This document shows, piece after piece, positions 21,901-31,339 of a stretch of 64,000 nucleotides of DNA. How positions within the stretch are numbered: the first letter of the stretch is position 1; each line of letters begins with the position of its first letter. The notes under the pieces were generated by a model. It searched no databases. It saw nothing but the letters and a program-made list of their open reading frames with translations, and was not told the DNA's origin. Where the stretch lies: the NCBI GenBank assembly GCA_030848705.1, contig CM061240.1, positions 130,684,998 through 130,748,997 of the forward strand, given 5' to 3'. Source of the stretch: Heracleum sosnowskyi (Eukaryota > Streptophyta > Magnoliopsida > Apiales > Apiaceae). Position numbers and translations under genes: made by a program.

Positions 21901-23387
21901 CCACCAGCTTCAGAGTGGGGCTTCTCCAAGATTAGAGTTGGAGAATCAGGAATAGATGTATGGATCATGTCCACATCTAAAGATTGAGTTGGTGAATTTG
22001 ATGGAGATAATTCAAGATTGATGTTTAGAGAATGGGACTGTAACCCCAGAGAAATGATAGGGGTTACATCAAACTGAATTTGAGAAACTGGAAGTGTTGC
22101 TTCCAGTGTGTGTGCACCCTGTGTACCCTTGGACTTTTGCTTCACTCTCCTTTGGTATTGGGAAAATGTAGACTTTGGGCTAGAAGTGTCCCTTACCCTT
22201 TTGGACTGTGCTCTAGGAGAAGAGCTTGTTTCAATAATCACATCCTTTTGGGAGGATGCAATTAGACTTGTGCTTAAATCCATGTTACTCATTGTGCCTT
22301 GTTGGGAAGACACAATGGGGCTTGGCTGGTACACACTAACCTGTCCTTCCTTATCCTTGGGGTTTCTTTGATGTTCACCCCTTCCCTCACCTCTCACAAC
22401 TCCAGACTCACTCCCCTTAGGTTGTGTGGTAGTTTTTACAACAGGTGCCTTTTGAGAAGCACCTGAGGTTGGCTTGGAGGATTTCTTTGATTTTGGTTTT
22501 GTTGCTAGGGTAGGAGCCTGTTGGGTCACAGCTACAGACTCCATAGCAACATTGGAAGGTAAAACAGTAGAGGTGATAGCTACACTAACAGGGATAGTAG
22601 TAGTTACCTCAATGATTGGCAGATACACCACTGGAACATCACCATTGTGGTTCAGCCTGAGTATGTCTGTCAATACTCTCTTTTCTTGCACAAAGCACTC
22701 GAACCTGGCATTAGGGTTAGAGATAACTAATGGTGCTGGACTAACATGGTTAGCCAACATCATCAGAAACCTAGCATAATAGATATTTTTCTTCCTATTT
22801 GCTTTGTCACCCAACTTAGCACCAATTTCATACATAAGTTGGGTGCTAAAGTTGTGATATCTATCATTTAGAAGCATGGTTAGGAGAATTAACATAGAGT
22901 TAGTTAATGCATCAAAATTGCTAATCTTTCCAGAAAAGACCTTAATGAATGCATCAGCTAAATAACTGTATTCTCTAACCAAACCTCTCCTAATTATTCT
23001 ACCCAGATTATCAGTAGGCAAAGAGTAGTTTATAGAATTTAACATGGTAGTTATTTCAGTGTTAGTAGGCAAAGCATCACAGTTATTATCAGGAATATGT
23101 AAACATGCTTGCAAAACATCAGAATTAACTATGTACTCATTACCTTGAAGAGTGAATTTTAGTGTGCAGTGTGTTCCACTATACTCACATGAGGTCCAAA
23201 TTTCCTCGATTATCTCATTGTAGAGTGGTGTAGAGTGAAACATTGCGTAGCTCAACTTGCAATTCTTCATGAAATCCATCATTTTGAAGAACAGACTGTT
23301 CGGGTTTTCCTTGACAACAAAAGGGATGGAGTTGTTCTTCTCATAGATGAACCCTCCAGCAGACATAAGCTTGACTATAGGTGCCAT
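18954..23387 (-). CDS. Copia ORF3, 1477-residue protein of unknown function
   Basis: An uninterrupted frame of 1477 codons starts with ATG at 23387 (MAPIVKLMSAGGFIYEKNN), downstream of pol and upstream of the 3' LTR, in the same sense. Residues about 1-250 look globular and resemble the helix-rich N-terminal part of extra ORFs in other large copia elements. Residues about 280-700 are Ser/Thr/Pro-rich and poorly ordered. A coiled coil lies near 885-920, and Glu/Lys-rich sequence near 1150-1200. The C-terminus is basic. I see no signal peptide or clear membrane anchor, which argues against a classical envelope. Around residues 540-570 the codons contain five copies of the CGTTGA/TCAACG motif. 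It is longer than the roughly 600-700 residue SIRE env-like ORF. Function unknown. Confidence 0.8.
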   Translation of the reverse strand: MAPIVKLMSAGGFIYEKNNSIPFVVKENPNSLFFKMMDFMKNCKLSYAMFHSTPLYNEIIEEIWTSCEYSGTHCTLKFTLQGNEYIVNSDVLQACLHIPDNNCDALPTNTEITTMLNSINYSLPTDNLGRIIRRGLVREYSYLADAFIKVFSGKISNFDALTNSMLILLTMLLNDRYHNFSTQLMYEIGAKLGDKANRKKNIYYARFLMMLANHVSPAPLVISNPNARFECFVQEKRVLTDILRLNHNGDVPVVYLPIIEVTTTIPVSVAITSTVLPSNVAMESVAVTQQAPTLATKPKSKKSSKPTSGASQKAPVVKTTTQPKGSESGVVRGEGRGEHQRNPKDKEGQVSVYQPSPIVSSQQGTMSNMDLSTSLIASSQKDVIIETSSSPRAQSKRVRDTSSPKSTFSQYQRRVKQKSKGTQGAHTLEATLPVSQIQFDVTPIISLGLQSHSLNINLELSPSNSPTQSLDVDMIHTSIPDSPTLILEKPHSEAGGHHLLSDLLGHQPIFPEVARGSVDHSLKSITTDSTVISHFQSAFLTSSTKQSISLTSVSPSTVSIPLTVQTTIPLIVHSAPLIENQVVPTTSADDLVVVETLLGLRGSETERLACSQAKGENVSERLAISSSQAKGEIESTTLVGEGEGVRGVSHGEPMMQEKSGEREGTTGAIRREAAIASELMEVSEGERELTFQEHYQQTLDSISLDPETFTHPVPAYQIMAQQGNVEAERSLNLIHTTASMQRAKDALTNLPSGAAASGEFEFSDDEDSYGDNLQVATTSQTGTSMVPPSPGWLSQGMHGRATLDAAISRQYNEAYLAHESANARDKKFYKAIMDSLEIQRLQMMQTRIEATEIKASISNFRDANYRMMDEKLPLLTMSKMNRFFSKEPEVATSLKTLSSRVDKVEATLSQMQKEQEKQTQLLAQLVAAQGLPVVSLDDNKKGEKSQELTIQITKVLVPAITLPQEPLAMGEFGKKNKDSIDLIQEASMRIQLAEQIKDHWSNIEARFKKITESSKTDQPSTNAMVTVQVEPQFKSSYAIEPLLHGVILGPRKEKGQTSCIRDVEEATLQRSLSPKSPAKPKGKNIARTFYPAPYPDEHKLLGLLITKSKESNDYEIRKQRAIVYRNGQEICVWAGHPNFAEAKAEESERAAMQALAVAQSLDEEERQQEEKAQEERSEKKSTRQPKARARRNITFENDDSQSIASDSSVPPTIPDPSLKLACDPKHLVNYHDQPIEPKEEPIELDEANFPKFLFEMDPKKKLKQRAVKAKPVFVRKPQPQKPPSNPEDCMYIADIREESSLHLDLDNLVEVRGIAASQKLPERLVFTYKGGREQIWPLYRILGEDYQTLLTVFRCLKKDFGFTKTAKSEVVSKICQIKASWNKPEALPRMLRVPSTGKKIHLQPFWMMEFKDKDNCRRFFRMEDQLDKASNQTLRFMQSKLGDQDEEEKIFYRRLQVQIEENNSRRGKKTMPQRRQR

Positions 23388-23928
23388 TGTTGATTAAAGG
23401 AAAGCTTCGAACTGAATAGCTTGTTAGAGAGAAGAAGAGAAAAAAAAACCTTTGGAATTTTTGAGAACAGGTAAAAAGAAATAATAAAAATAAAATTTCT
23501 TAAATACTCCCCCAAAAATTCTCAGAAAATGAATCCAATAATAAATGTAAATTACTGGATTGGCTTAAAAATATAACCGTTACTCTTAAAGTATTACCAT
23601 GATTTATACTTACAGGGGTGTATGCATAGATCGTGGTAAAAGACGTGTCAAATTTCAACGGTTCAGATAAAAAGCGCTAAATCAACGAATCAGGATTGGG
23701 CGGTTAAAGTCCCGTCTTATTTCGTTGATAAAGCTGCGTTTCGTTGATATAAAAGAGCTATCAACGAAACACCCAGAAAACTGCTAAGACTGTCAACGAA
23801 ATGGTGCATTCCGTTGGCATAGTAATTTTGACTTAGACAAAATTTTACCTTTTCCTGAGAAAATTCATTCACAGAAAAACATAGCAAATTTCTGGCTGCA
23901 TTATGACTTGCAAATATCTCAAAAATAA
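23388..23928 (-). promoter_or_regulatory. Spacer between pol and ORF3 with motif cluster
   Basis: There is no ORF. Six exact CGTTGA/TCAACG words lie at 23655, 23682, 23723, 23742, 23761 and 23793, with a near copy (CCGTTGG) at 23811. A 540-base gap before ORF3 suggests that ORF3 is expressed from its own promoter, a spliced RNA or internal initiation. The sequence does not show which. Confidence 0.5.
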
Positions 23929-26900
23929 TTAAGAGAAATTTAGCATACCTAGCTCACTTACTAATCTTGAGAATGTTGATTCATCAAGTGGCTTGGTAAA
24001 GATGTCTGCAAGTTGTTGTTCACTTGGAACAAAATGTAACTCCACAGTACCATTCATAACATGTTCTCTAATGAAATGGTACTTGATGTCAATATGCTTG
24101 GTTCTTGAATGCTGCACTGGATTCTCAGTAATGGCAATGGCACTAGTGTTGTCACAGAAAATAGGAATTTTCTCAACTCTTAATCCATAATCAAGTAGTT
24201 GATTTTTCATCCATAAAATCTGTGCACAACAACTTCCAGCTGCAATATACTCAGCCTCAGCTGTGGAGGTGGAAACTGAGTTTTGTTTCTTGCTGAACCA
24301 TGACACAAGCTTGTTTCCTAAGAATTGACAGGTGCCTGTTGTGCTTTTCCTGTCAATTTTACATCCTGCATAATCTGCATCTGAATAACCAATTAGTTCA
24401 AAACCAGATTCTCTAGGGTACCAAATGCCAAGGTTTGGTGTTCCTTTGAGATATCTGAAAATTCTTTTAATAGCAACTAAATGGGATTCTCTAGGATCAG
24501 CCTGAAATCTAGCACATAGACATGTAGCAAACATAATATCAGGTCTACTAGCTGTTAAATATAAAAGTGAGCCTACCATGCCTCTGTAACTTGAAATGTC
24601 CACAGATTTTTCCTTAGTATTCAATTCAAGTTTGGTGGCAGTAGGCATGGGAGTTTTGGCAGGAGAGCATTCCATTAGGTTAAACTTCTTTAATAAATCA
24701 AAAATATATTTTGTTTGACTAATGAAAATGCCTTCATTAACTTGCTTTACTTGAAGACCAAGAAAGTAAGTTAATTCTCCCATCATGCTCATTTCATACT
24801 TACTTTGCATAAGCTTGGCAAACTTTTGACAAAGTTTCACATCTGTAGACCCAAAGATTATGTCATCTACATAAATTTGAACAAGTATAGTAGAGCCATT
24901 CACAATCCTGTGAAAAAGAGTTTTATCTACAGTACCTCTAGTGAAGTGATTCTCAAGAAGAAACTGTGAGAGTGTGTCATACCAGGCTCTAGGTGCTTGT
25001 TTCAAACCATAGAGTGCTTTGAGGAGGAAGTATACATATTCAGGAAAATCATCATCTTCAAAACCAGGAGGTTGACTCACATAGACCTCCTCTTCCAATT
25101 CCCCATTCAGAAAAGCACTTTTCACATCCATTTGATAGACTTTGAAATTGGCATGGGCTGCATAGGCTAGGAAAATCCTTATTGCTTCTAGTCTTGCAAC
25201 AGGAGCAAATGTTTCATCAAAATCAATTCCTTCTTCCTGTGAGTAGCCTTTTGCAACCAGTCTTGCTTTATTCCTTGTGACTATGCCATTTTCATCCATC
25301 TTGTTTCTGAACACCCATTTTGTGCCTATGACACTCCTGTCTTTAGGCTTGGGCACCAGCTTCCAAACATTGTTCCTTTCAAATTGGTTTAGCTCTTCTT
25401 GCATAGCCAAAACCCAATCTGGATCTAGAAGTGCATCCTCAACTTTCTTTGGCTCATCTTGAGACAGAAAGCTGCTATATAGACATTCTTCTTGAGTTGC
25501 TCTTCTAGTTTGGACTTTTGAAGAGACATCACCTATAATGAGTTCAAAGGGATGATCTTTAGTCCATTTCCTTGAGAGAGGTAGATTTGCTCTTGAAGAC
25601 GTAGCTTCATGATCATGATTGCCTTGATTGGATATTTGTCCTTGAGAAACTCCCCCTGAGTTTGTTGTCCCTAATTGATCACTTCTAGAAGCATTCCTAT
25701 GACTATCAACGGTATGACCGTTTTGGCTGTCAACGAAACGCTCATTCTGACTGTCAACGAATCCACCACCATGACTGTCAACGAAATGACCATTTGGTCG
25801 GCTAGCTGCTATCCTTTTTAACCTTAATGCAGCAATTTCATCTTCACTGCTGCTTTCATCTGTGCTAGATACAACAACTTTAGGCTGTTTCTCAGTAGCC
25901 TTATCATGATTCACTTGTTCTCCTTCCTCATTCTCAAAAGAGAGACTTTCATGGAAACCTTCATCACAGAGACCTTGTATTTTGAGATCATCAAAAACAA
26001 CATGTACAGATTCCATAACAATGTTGATTCTGAGATTAAAGATTCTGTAAGCTTTCCCTGCTGCATATCCCACAAATATTGCTTCATCTGCCTTTGCTTC
26101 AAATTTCCCCAAATGCTCAGCTTGATTTCTCAGAACAAAGCACTTGCATCCAAAGACATGAAGAAAATCTAATAGTGGCTTCTTTCTTTTGAGTAACTGA
26201 TAAGGGGTCATTCCTTTGGCCTGATTAATCAAAGAAATATTTTGAGTAAAGCAAGCTGTGTTAACTGCCTCAGCCCAAAAATATGTAGGTAACTTTGATT
26301 CATCTAGCATTGTCCTTGCAGCTTCAATAAGTGTTCTGTTTTTCCTTTGAACTACACCATTTTGCTGTGGTGTTCTTGCTGCTGAAAACTCATGCAAAAT
26401 ACCATTTTCTTCACAGAACACCTTCATGCTTGAATTCTTGAATTCTGTCCCATTGTCACTCCTAATCCTTCTTACTTTGAAATCAGGATGATTGCTTACC
26501 ATCTTGATGTGATTGATAATGATTTCACTTGCCTCATCTTTAGAGTGCAAAAAGAAAGTCCATGTAAATCTAGAAAAATCATCAACAATCACAAGACAGT
26601 ATTTCTTCTTTGAGATGGACATAACATTTACAGGGCCAAATAGATCCATATGAAGTAACTCAAGCTGATGGACAATTGATGACTCTGTCTTGCTTTTGAA
26701 TGATGCCTTCTTTTGTTTCCCTTTTTGACAGGCATCACACAAACCATCCTTGGAAAACTCCACCTGTGGAATTCCTCTAGCAAGATCCTTCCTTACCAAA
26801 TCATTCATAACCTTGAAATTCAGATGGGATAACTTCTTGTGCCATAACCAACTTTCATCCTTGCTTGCCTTGCTGAAAAGACAAGTGATGGTGTCTGAAC

Positions 26901-27300
26901 TTGTGCTACTAAAGTCAGCAATGTACACATTCCCTCTTCTGAATCCAGTCATTACCACATTGTTGTTTCCTCCTTTAGAAACAACACAGGCTTCTTTTGA
27001 AAAAGTAACTAAAAATCCTTTGTCACAAAGTTGGCTGATACTAAGCAAGTTGTGCTTAAGACCATCCACCAATGCAACCTCATCTATGATGACATTCTCT
27101 TTTGAAATCAAGCCATATCCCTTTGTGTAGCCTTTGCTGTCATCTCCAAAAGCAATACAAGGGCCAGCTCTTTCCTGAAACTCTGTGAGCAGGGTAGAAT
27201 CACCAGTCATGTGTCTTGAACAACCACTATCCAAGTACCAAAGATTCCTTTTGTCTCCCTGCACACAATAAAACCAAATCAAGTTGATTTTGGTACCCAA
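23929..27300 (-). CDS. pol: Copia Pol polyprotein (protease, integrase, RT, RNase H)
   Basis: The frame is open for about 1120 codons. Protease active site [13 protein letters not shown] is near residue 20. The integrase HHCC zinc site lies at about 150-195 (WHKKLSHLN ... CDACQKGK). The DDE catalytic residues sit in LLHMDLFGP (about 217), IRSDNGTEF (about 283) and the [18 protein letters not shown] region (about 319). Reverse transcriptase has [19 protein letters not shown] (about 722) and the catalytic YVDDI (about 808). RNase H has GYSDADYAG and [10 protein letters not shown], followed by [14 protein letters not shown] run of four 8-residue repeats containing FVDS or TVDS at about 503-534, in the linker between integrase and RT, coincides with four motifs exactly 24 bp apart. 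The 22-base overlap with gag is in the -1 frame, so Pol is probably made by frameshifting. All key residues are present. Confidence 0.93.
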   Translation of the reverse strand: MGTKINLIWFYCVQGDKRNLWYLDSGCSRHMTGDSTLLTEFQERAGPCIAFGDDSKGYTKGYGLISKENVIIDEVALVDGLKHNLLSISQLCDKGFLVTFSKEACVVSKGGNNNVVMTGFRRGNVYIADFSSTSSDTITCLFSKASKDESWLWHKKLSHLNFKVMNDLVRKDLARGIPQVEFSKDGLCDACQKGKQKKASFKSKTESSIVHQLELLHMDLFGPVNVMSISKKKYCLVIVDDFSRFTWTFFLHSKDEASEIIINHIKMVSNHPDFKVRRIRSDNGTEFKNSSMKVFCEENGILHEFSAARTPQQNGVVQRKNRTLIEAARTMLDESKLPTYFWAEAVNTACFTQNISLINQAKGMTPYQLLKRKKPLLDFLHVFGCKCFVLRNQAEHLGKFEAKADEAIFVGYAAGKAYRIFNLRINIVMESVHVVFDDLKIQGLCDEGFHESLSFENEEGEQVNHDKATEKQPKVVVSSTDESSSEDEIAALRLKRIAASRPNGHFVDSHGGGFVDSQNERFVDSQNGHTVDSHRNASRSDQLGTTNSGGVSQGQISNQGNHDHEATSSRANLPLSRKWTKDHPFELIIGDVSSKVQTRRATQEECLYSSFLSQDEPKKVEDALLDPDWVLAMQEELNQFERNNVWKLVPKPKDRSVIGTKWVFRNKMDENGIVTRNKARLVAKGYSQEEGIDFDETFAPVARLEAIRIFLAYAAHANFKVYQMDVKSAFLNGELEEEVYVSQPPGFEDDDFPEYVYFLLKALYGLKQAPRAWYDTLSQFLLENHFTRGTVDKTLFHRIVNGSTILVQIYVDDIIFGSTDVKLCQKFAKLMQSKYEMSMMGELTYFLGLQVKQVNEGIFISQTKYIFDLLKKFNLMECSPAKTPMPTATKLELNTKEKSVDISSYRGMVGSLLYLTASRPDIMFATCLCARFQADPRESHLVAIKRIFRYLKGTPNLGIWYPRESGFELIGYSDADYAGCKIDRKSTTGTCQFLGNKLVSWFSKKQNSVSTSTAEAEYIAAGSCCAQILWMKNQLLDYGLRVEKIPIFCDNTSAIAITENPVQHSRTKHIDIKYHFIREHVMNGTVELHFVPSEQQLADIFTKPLDESTFSRLVSELGMLNFS

Positions 27301-29753
27301 GTTTCCTTGGGTCCTGTCTTGTTAGCCTTTGCATTCCCTTTTGTACCATTTTTCACTTTGGGCTCAGATTGATTCAGATCAATCTTTACCCTTGGTGTTG
27401 ATTTCTGAGGGTTGCTCATATTTTCATTCATAGCATGCATAGTTGGAGGAACAATCATGTTATTCATGTTCCATGGCATTTGTGGCATGTTAAACATATT
27501 CATGTAAGGATTAGACACAAAAGGCATGTTAGCATATGGATTCTGAAATTGTGCATATGGAGCAAACATGTTAGACATAACAGGCATTGTAGGCATAGGA
27601 CTATTCCTTGCAGGCTTGGGAATTTTCACAATAGCAGTTTTCTTAACAGATTTGCAGTTAGTAGACAAGTGACTAACACTTCCACAATTAACACATGTCT
27701 TTCTAGGAGCATATTTATCAGGTGTGTAATTGTTGTGTTTGTTAATTCCTACTTTGCCATTCCTGTTATTCTTTTTATTTCCCTTAGCCTCATTTTGAAC
27801 TTTTTCTACCTTGTCTTTCAATTGCTTGTTAGACAAGTGACCTACATTAGCTCTCTCAACAGGCTTCTCAACTTTCTTTGAATTACTAGACTCACCTTGA
27901 ACAAAGTTCTTGGTAACAGGACCATACTTGTCATTAAGTCTAGTGAGTTTCTCTTTTCTTTTGTCTGTCAACGAAACAGCCTGATCGGTTGATGGTTCAT
28001 GTGTCAACGAAACATTGCATTTCGTTGACATATCAACCTCCAACAAATGATCATTGTTGTTTGTTGACTCTGTTTCTGATTCTAAGGTTTCACCAACACA
28101 CCCTAGCTTCTCTTTGTTCTTTTTCCATGATTGCTCACAGAAAGATTCCATACCTTGAACATTAATGATGTTGGTAGCAACATTCCTGGCATCTTTCCAT
28201 TTTGCAATCACACCTTGTTCTATTTCAAGTTGTGTTTTAAGAATTTCTTCCCTTTGTAACACGTTCTCAAGTTCCCTCTTAGCATCCCTACTGACATATC
28301 TCATTTTCTCAAATTCAATGAGCTGTGCTTCTAACATTGCATTCCTATCACTTAAGAGCAAATTAGTCTCTTTTATTCTTGAATTCTCCTTGGTAAGTGA
28401 TTTAAGAGTAACACGCAAATTATATAGTACAATAGACATTTCATTTACTGCACTATCGCATTCCTCTTTAGAAAGCTCAGAAAGATTAGTAATTGTTACC
28501 TGGTTGCTTGAGGAACTTGCTTCCTGCTCATGATTGTCAGCCATAAGAGCCAAGTTGACATACTTAATTTCATCATCAGAGTCTTCACCATTACCAGCCC
28601 AGTCATACTCCTGAGACATGAAAGCCTTTTCTTTTTCCTTGAGAAGTTCAAAGTATTTCTTTTTATAATCAACAGGCTCAAATTTCCTGTTGCCCTTCTC
28701 AACCTTGGGCTTTCTGCAGTCTCCAGCAAAGTGACCAAGCATTCCACAATTGAAACATTTTGACTTAGACTTTTCAATCCAGTTTGTTTTGCTAGGTTGA
28801 AAGTCTCTTCTTGGTGGCCTTGCCTCTGAGTTTCTTTTGAACTTGAACTTAGAGAATTTCCTAGACAGAAAAGCAATGTGCTCATCAATCTCATCTAAGT
28901 CATTCAAGTTGGCTGGTTCTGATTCTTCTTCTTCTTCTGTCATCTTGTCTTTACCCTTGCTAACATCACTCCTACAACTAGGTCGACTAGTTGTGGCCTT
29001 TGCAGTTTCTTTACTGTCATCTTCCAGTTGGTTCACAGATGCAATCAATGCAATAGATCCACCCTTCTTCTGTACCTTTTCAATTTCCTCATCTTGCTCC
29101 ATTTCCAGCTCATAAGTCTTCAAGGTTCCATAAAGCCTTTCAAGAGTGTAGTCTTTGTACTCTTGAGTGTTTCTAAGAGAAACAGTCATAGGCTTCCATT
29201 CTTTTGGAAGAGCTCTGAGAAATTTAAGGTTTGAATCCTTAGTTTGATAGATCCTCCCATACAGCTTTAATCCATTCAAAAGCTTCTGAAACCTACTAAA
29301 CGTGTCATTTAGGGTTTCACCAGCCTTAAAATGAAAATGCTCATATTGTTGTATAAGGAGTTGCATTTTATTTTCCCTGACTTGCTCAGTTCCTTCACAG
29401 AGAGTTCTAACAGTATCCCATACTTCCTTAGAGGTTGTACAGTTGATAACATTGTCAAACATCTCTTGCTCCAAACCATTAAACAGAATGTTCATGGTTC
29501 TTTTGTCTTTATGGACTTCTGCAACATCTTCAACAGTCCATTCTGAGACAAGTTTTGGAATCTCTACATCAGGAGCATCATCTGGCAATCCAACTCTAGA
29601 ATCAAGCTTCATGGGAACGTGTGGACCTTTCTCAATGCAGTCTACATACCTCTCATCCATAGACATGAGATGTAAATGCATCTTTACTTTCCAGTGAAAG
29701 TAATTGTCCTTATCAAGAACTGGTATCTTCACACCTGCATCCTTCTTCACCAT
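27279..29753 (-). CDS. gag: Copia Gag, 824 residues, two zinc knuckles
   Basis: Starts with ATG at 29753 ([20 protein letters not shown]), 65 bases inside the 5' LTR, with the PBS between. Residues about 60-230 form the copia capsid domain (UBN2 type; [16 protein letters not shown]). A CCHC knuckle [14 protein letters not shown] is near 336 and a second, [14 protein letters not shown], near 688. The stretch between them is charged with coiled-coil character, and the tail is Asn/Met/Pro-rich. Gag builds the virus-like particle and packages the RNA. At 824 residues it is well above the usual copia Gag length, as in SIRE elements. Three exact motif copies lie in codons 576-596 or so, read as VSLT or MSTK. 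Confidence 0.9.
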   Translation of the reverse strand: MVKKDAGVKIPVLDKDNYFHWKVKMHLHLMSMDERYVDCIEKGPHVPMKLDSRVGLPDDAPDVEIPKLVSEWTVEDVAEVHKDKRTMNILFNGLEQEMFDNVINCTTSKEVWDTVRTLCEGTEQVRENKMQLLIQQYEHFHFKAGETLNDTFSRFQKLLNGLKLYGRIYQTKDSNLKFLRALPKEWKPMTVSLRNTQEYKDYTLERLYGTLKTYELEMEQDEEIEKVQKKGGSIALIASVNQLEDDSKETAKATTSRPSCRSDVSKGKDKMTEEEEESEPANLNDLDEIDEHIAFLSRKFSKFKFKRNSEARPPRRDFQPSKTNWIEKSKSKCFNCGMLGHFAGDCRKPKVEKGNRKFEPVDYKKKYFELLKEKEKAFMSQEYDWAGNGEDSDDEIKYVNLALMADNHEQEASSSSNQVTITNLSELSKEECDSAVNEMSIVLYNLRVTLKSLTKENSRIKETNLLLSDRNAMLEAQLIEFEKMRYVSRDAKRELENVLQREEILKTQLEIEQGVIAKWKDARNVATNIINVQGMESFCEQSWKKNKEKLGCVGETLESETESTNNNDHLLEVDMSTKCNVSLTHEPSTDQAVSLTDKRKEKLTRLNDKYGPVTKNFVQGESSNSKKVEKPVERANVGHLSNKQLKDKVEKVQNEAKGNKKNNRNGKVGINKHNNYTPDKYAPRKTCVNCGSVSHLSTNCKSVKKTAIVKIPKPARNSPMPTMPVMSNMFAPYAQFQNPYANMPFVSNPYMNMFNMPQMPWNMNNMIVPPTMHAMNENMSNPQKSTPRVKIDLNQSEPKVKNGTKGNAKANKTGPKETWVPKST

Positions 29754-29798
29754 GGTATCTGTTATTGGTCTTGATCTTTAAACTTCTTGTATGTTAGA

Positions 29799-29817
29799 AG
29801 CTTGCTCTGATACCAAT
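29799..29817 (-). other. Copia primer binding site
   Basis: On the element strand, next to the 5' LTR, the sequence reads TTGGTATCAGAGCAAGC. This is the usual copia site complementary to the 3' end of initiator-Met tRNA. Confidence 0.88.
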
Positions 29818-30836
29818 TGTTAATCCCAAATGACCTAACAGAATTGTAGAAGGGGGGGGTTGAATACAATTCTTGATATTTCTTTAACTTAAAAGTACTT
29901 TATAAAATTAAACTGAACTGAATAAATAAAAACACAAGATATAAATAATTCAGTTGGATTGTTTGATGATCCAACTGAAGTGTTTTTATTGCGGAAATAA
30001 TCTGTGATACAAATGTACACAGCTGCTCAGTTACAAGGTTGTTGAGAAGAAAAATGCTCTCAAAGATAGCTAATACAAACTCTTTGTTTTTCTTCACACC
30101 TCTAAAGTAACTGCTACACTTGGTTATATAAACCCAAGTTTACAACCCTATTTTTGGCTACACTAAAAGTACAATGAGTAACCGCCAATAGTTTGCTTTT
30201 CATCCCTTTGTCCAGTGGTCCTTGGAGATCCTTGCTTTTGTCTTTATGCTTATTATGATCACTCCCAAGAGCCCAATTGGAAACTGGGATGTTTCCTTAT
30301 TCCCCATGTCCATGTTAATGGTTTCCAATGCAAAGTACACTTCCACATCTCCTTTTTGATCTGTCAGGAACCTGTCACTATCACTTTGTCAATTATATAG
30401 AAAAGCAATAATGATTCGTTGATGGCATGGAGATGTGTTTCGTTGATAGCTTTATTCTCCATTTCGTTGATGGTGTTTCCCTTGTTTCGTTGATGGGTAA
30501 ACTCCATACCGTTGACAGAGTAATCTTCATACCGTTGACATGTCTTCACTTAGGCAAAATTACAAGGCATAATATATGTACAATTAACCAACCTATTTTG
30601 CCTATCTAGTACTTAGTCAACATGACTTAGAAAACCTATCTGATACATACAACAAAATGCCTATCATACTGTGAAGTATTGTACAATGCAATTGCTACAA
30701 CACTCATTTCGTTGATGAGCTTCCTGTCAACGAAACACTGCAAAGCATGCTATTTCGTTGACAGTTACAAAAGAACTTAATACAAAATCTACTAAGTGTT
30801 TTTATCATTATCATCAAGAACAACATATTCCTAACA
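29818..30836 (-). repeat. Copia 5' LTR
   Basis: Same sequence as 17750-18767 apart from one substitution (30000 region, G here) and one extra G in a G run. It has the same nine motif sites, shifted by 12069 bases (30417 to 30756). It ends next to the TAGTG duplication at 30837-30841. Confidence 0.95.
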
Positions 30837-30841
30837 TAGTG

Positions 30842-30922
30842 CATACATTAACACATCTCGTTCTAAAAACACATTATGAGAGATGACTATTTAATTTTAT
30901 TACTCGTTTATGTGCTTGCATT
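30842..30922. repeat. Duplicated segment copy 2, part 2
   Basis: Matches 9609-9689 of copy 1. It ends with the ATT target (30920-30922) of CACTA-2. Confidence 0.88.
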
Positions 30923-31339
30923 CACTACAAGAAAAACTGAATCAGACGACACCTTTCAGACAACGGACGGCCGAAAAAGTGTTGCCTAAAATTAACAGAC
31001 GACAGGTTATTTTTTGGCTCGAAAAAGTATTGTCTAATTCAATACATTACAACGGTTTACGAACCGTTGTCTAAGAAAGTGAAAAATAGTGGATATAGAC
31101 GACCCAAATGAATGGGTTTAGACAACAGTTTTTTTTAACTCTTGTCTAAATAATATTAAGACAATGTTTTAATTTAACCGTTGTTGGATTGAGACAACGG
31201 TTGTCTTAGTCGTATTGTGTGAATAAACGTAAGACAATGTTGCAAAAAAACCGTTGTGTAAATTTGATATAATTTTATCATAAAATTGTTAGTAAATTAT
31301 TGGATAATAAATTTTATATATTAGGATGTTGACTAACTT

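Larger units (their letters stand above)
17750..30836 (-). mobile_element. Complete Ty1/copia element with extra ORF (SIRE/Maximus-like)
   Basis: A 13.1-kb element on the minus strand, flanked by TAGTG target duplications (17745-17749 and 30837-30841). The empty site is kept at 9604-9608. It has 1.02-kb LTRs, an initiator-Met tRNA type PBS, a polypurine tract, gag, pol in the order protease-integrase-RT-RNase H, and a very long third ORF. Large size, long LTRs and a 3' extra ORF point to the SIRE (Maximus) lineage. The LTRs differ by about one substitution and one G-run length, and all three frames are open. It is therefore a recent insertion and may still be competent. Confidence 0.92.

Noticed and set aside
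19548..23000. Plus-strand ORFs over ORF3, and likewise over pol and gag
   Set aside because: Shadow frames of the long minus-strand genes.
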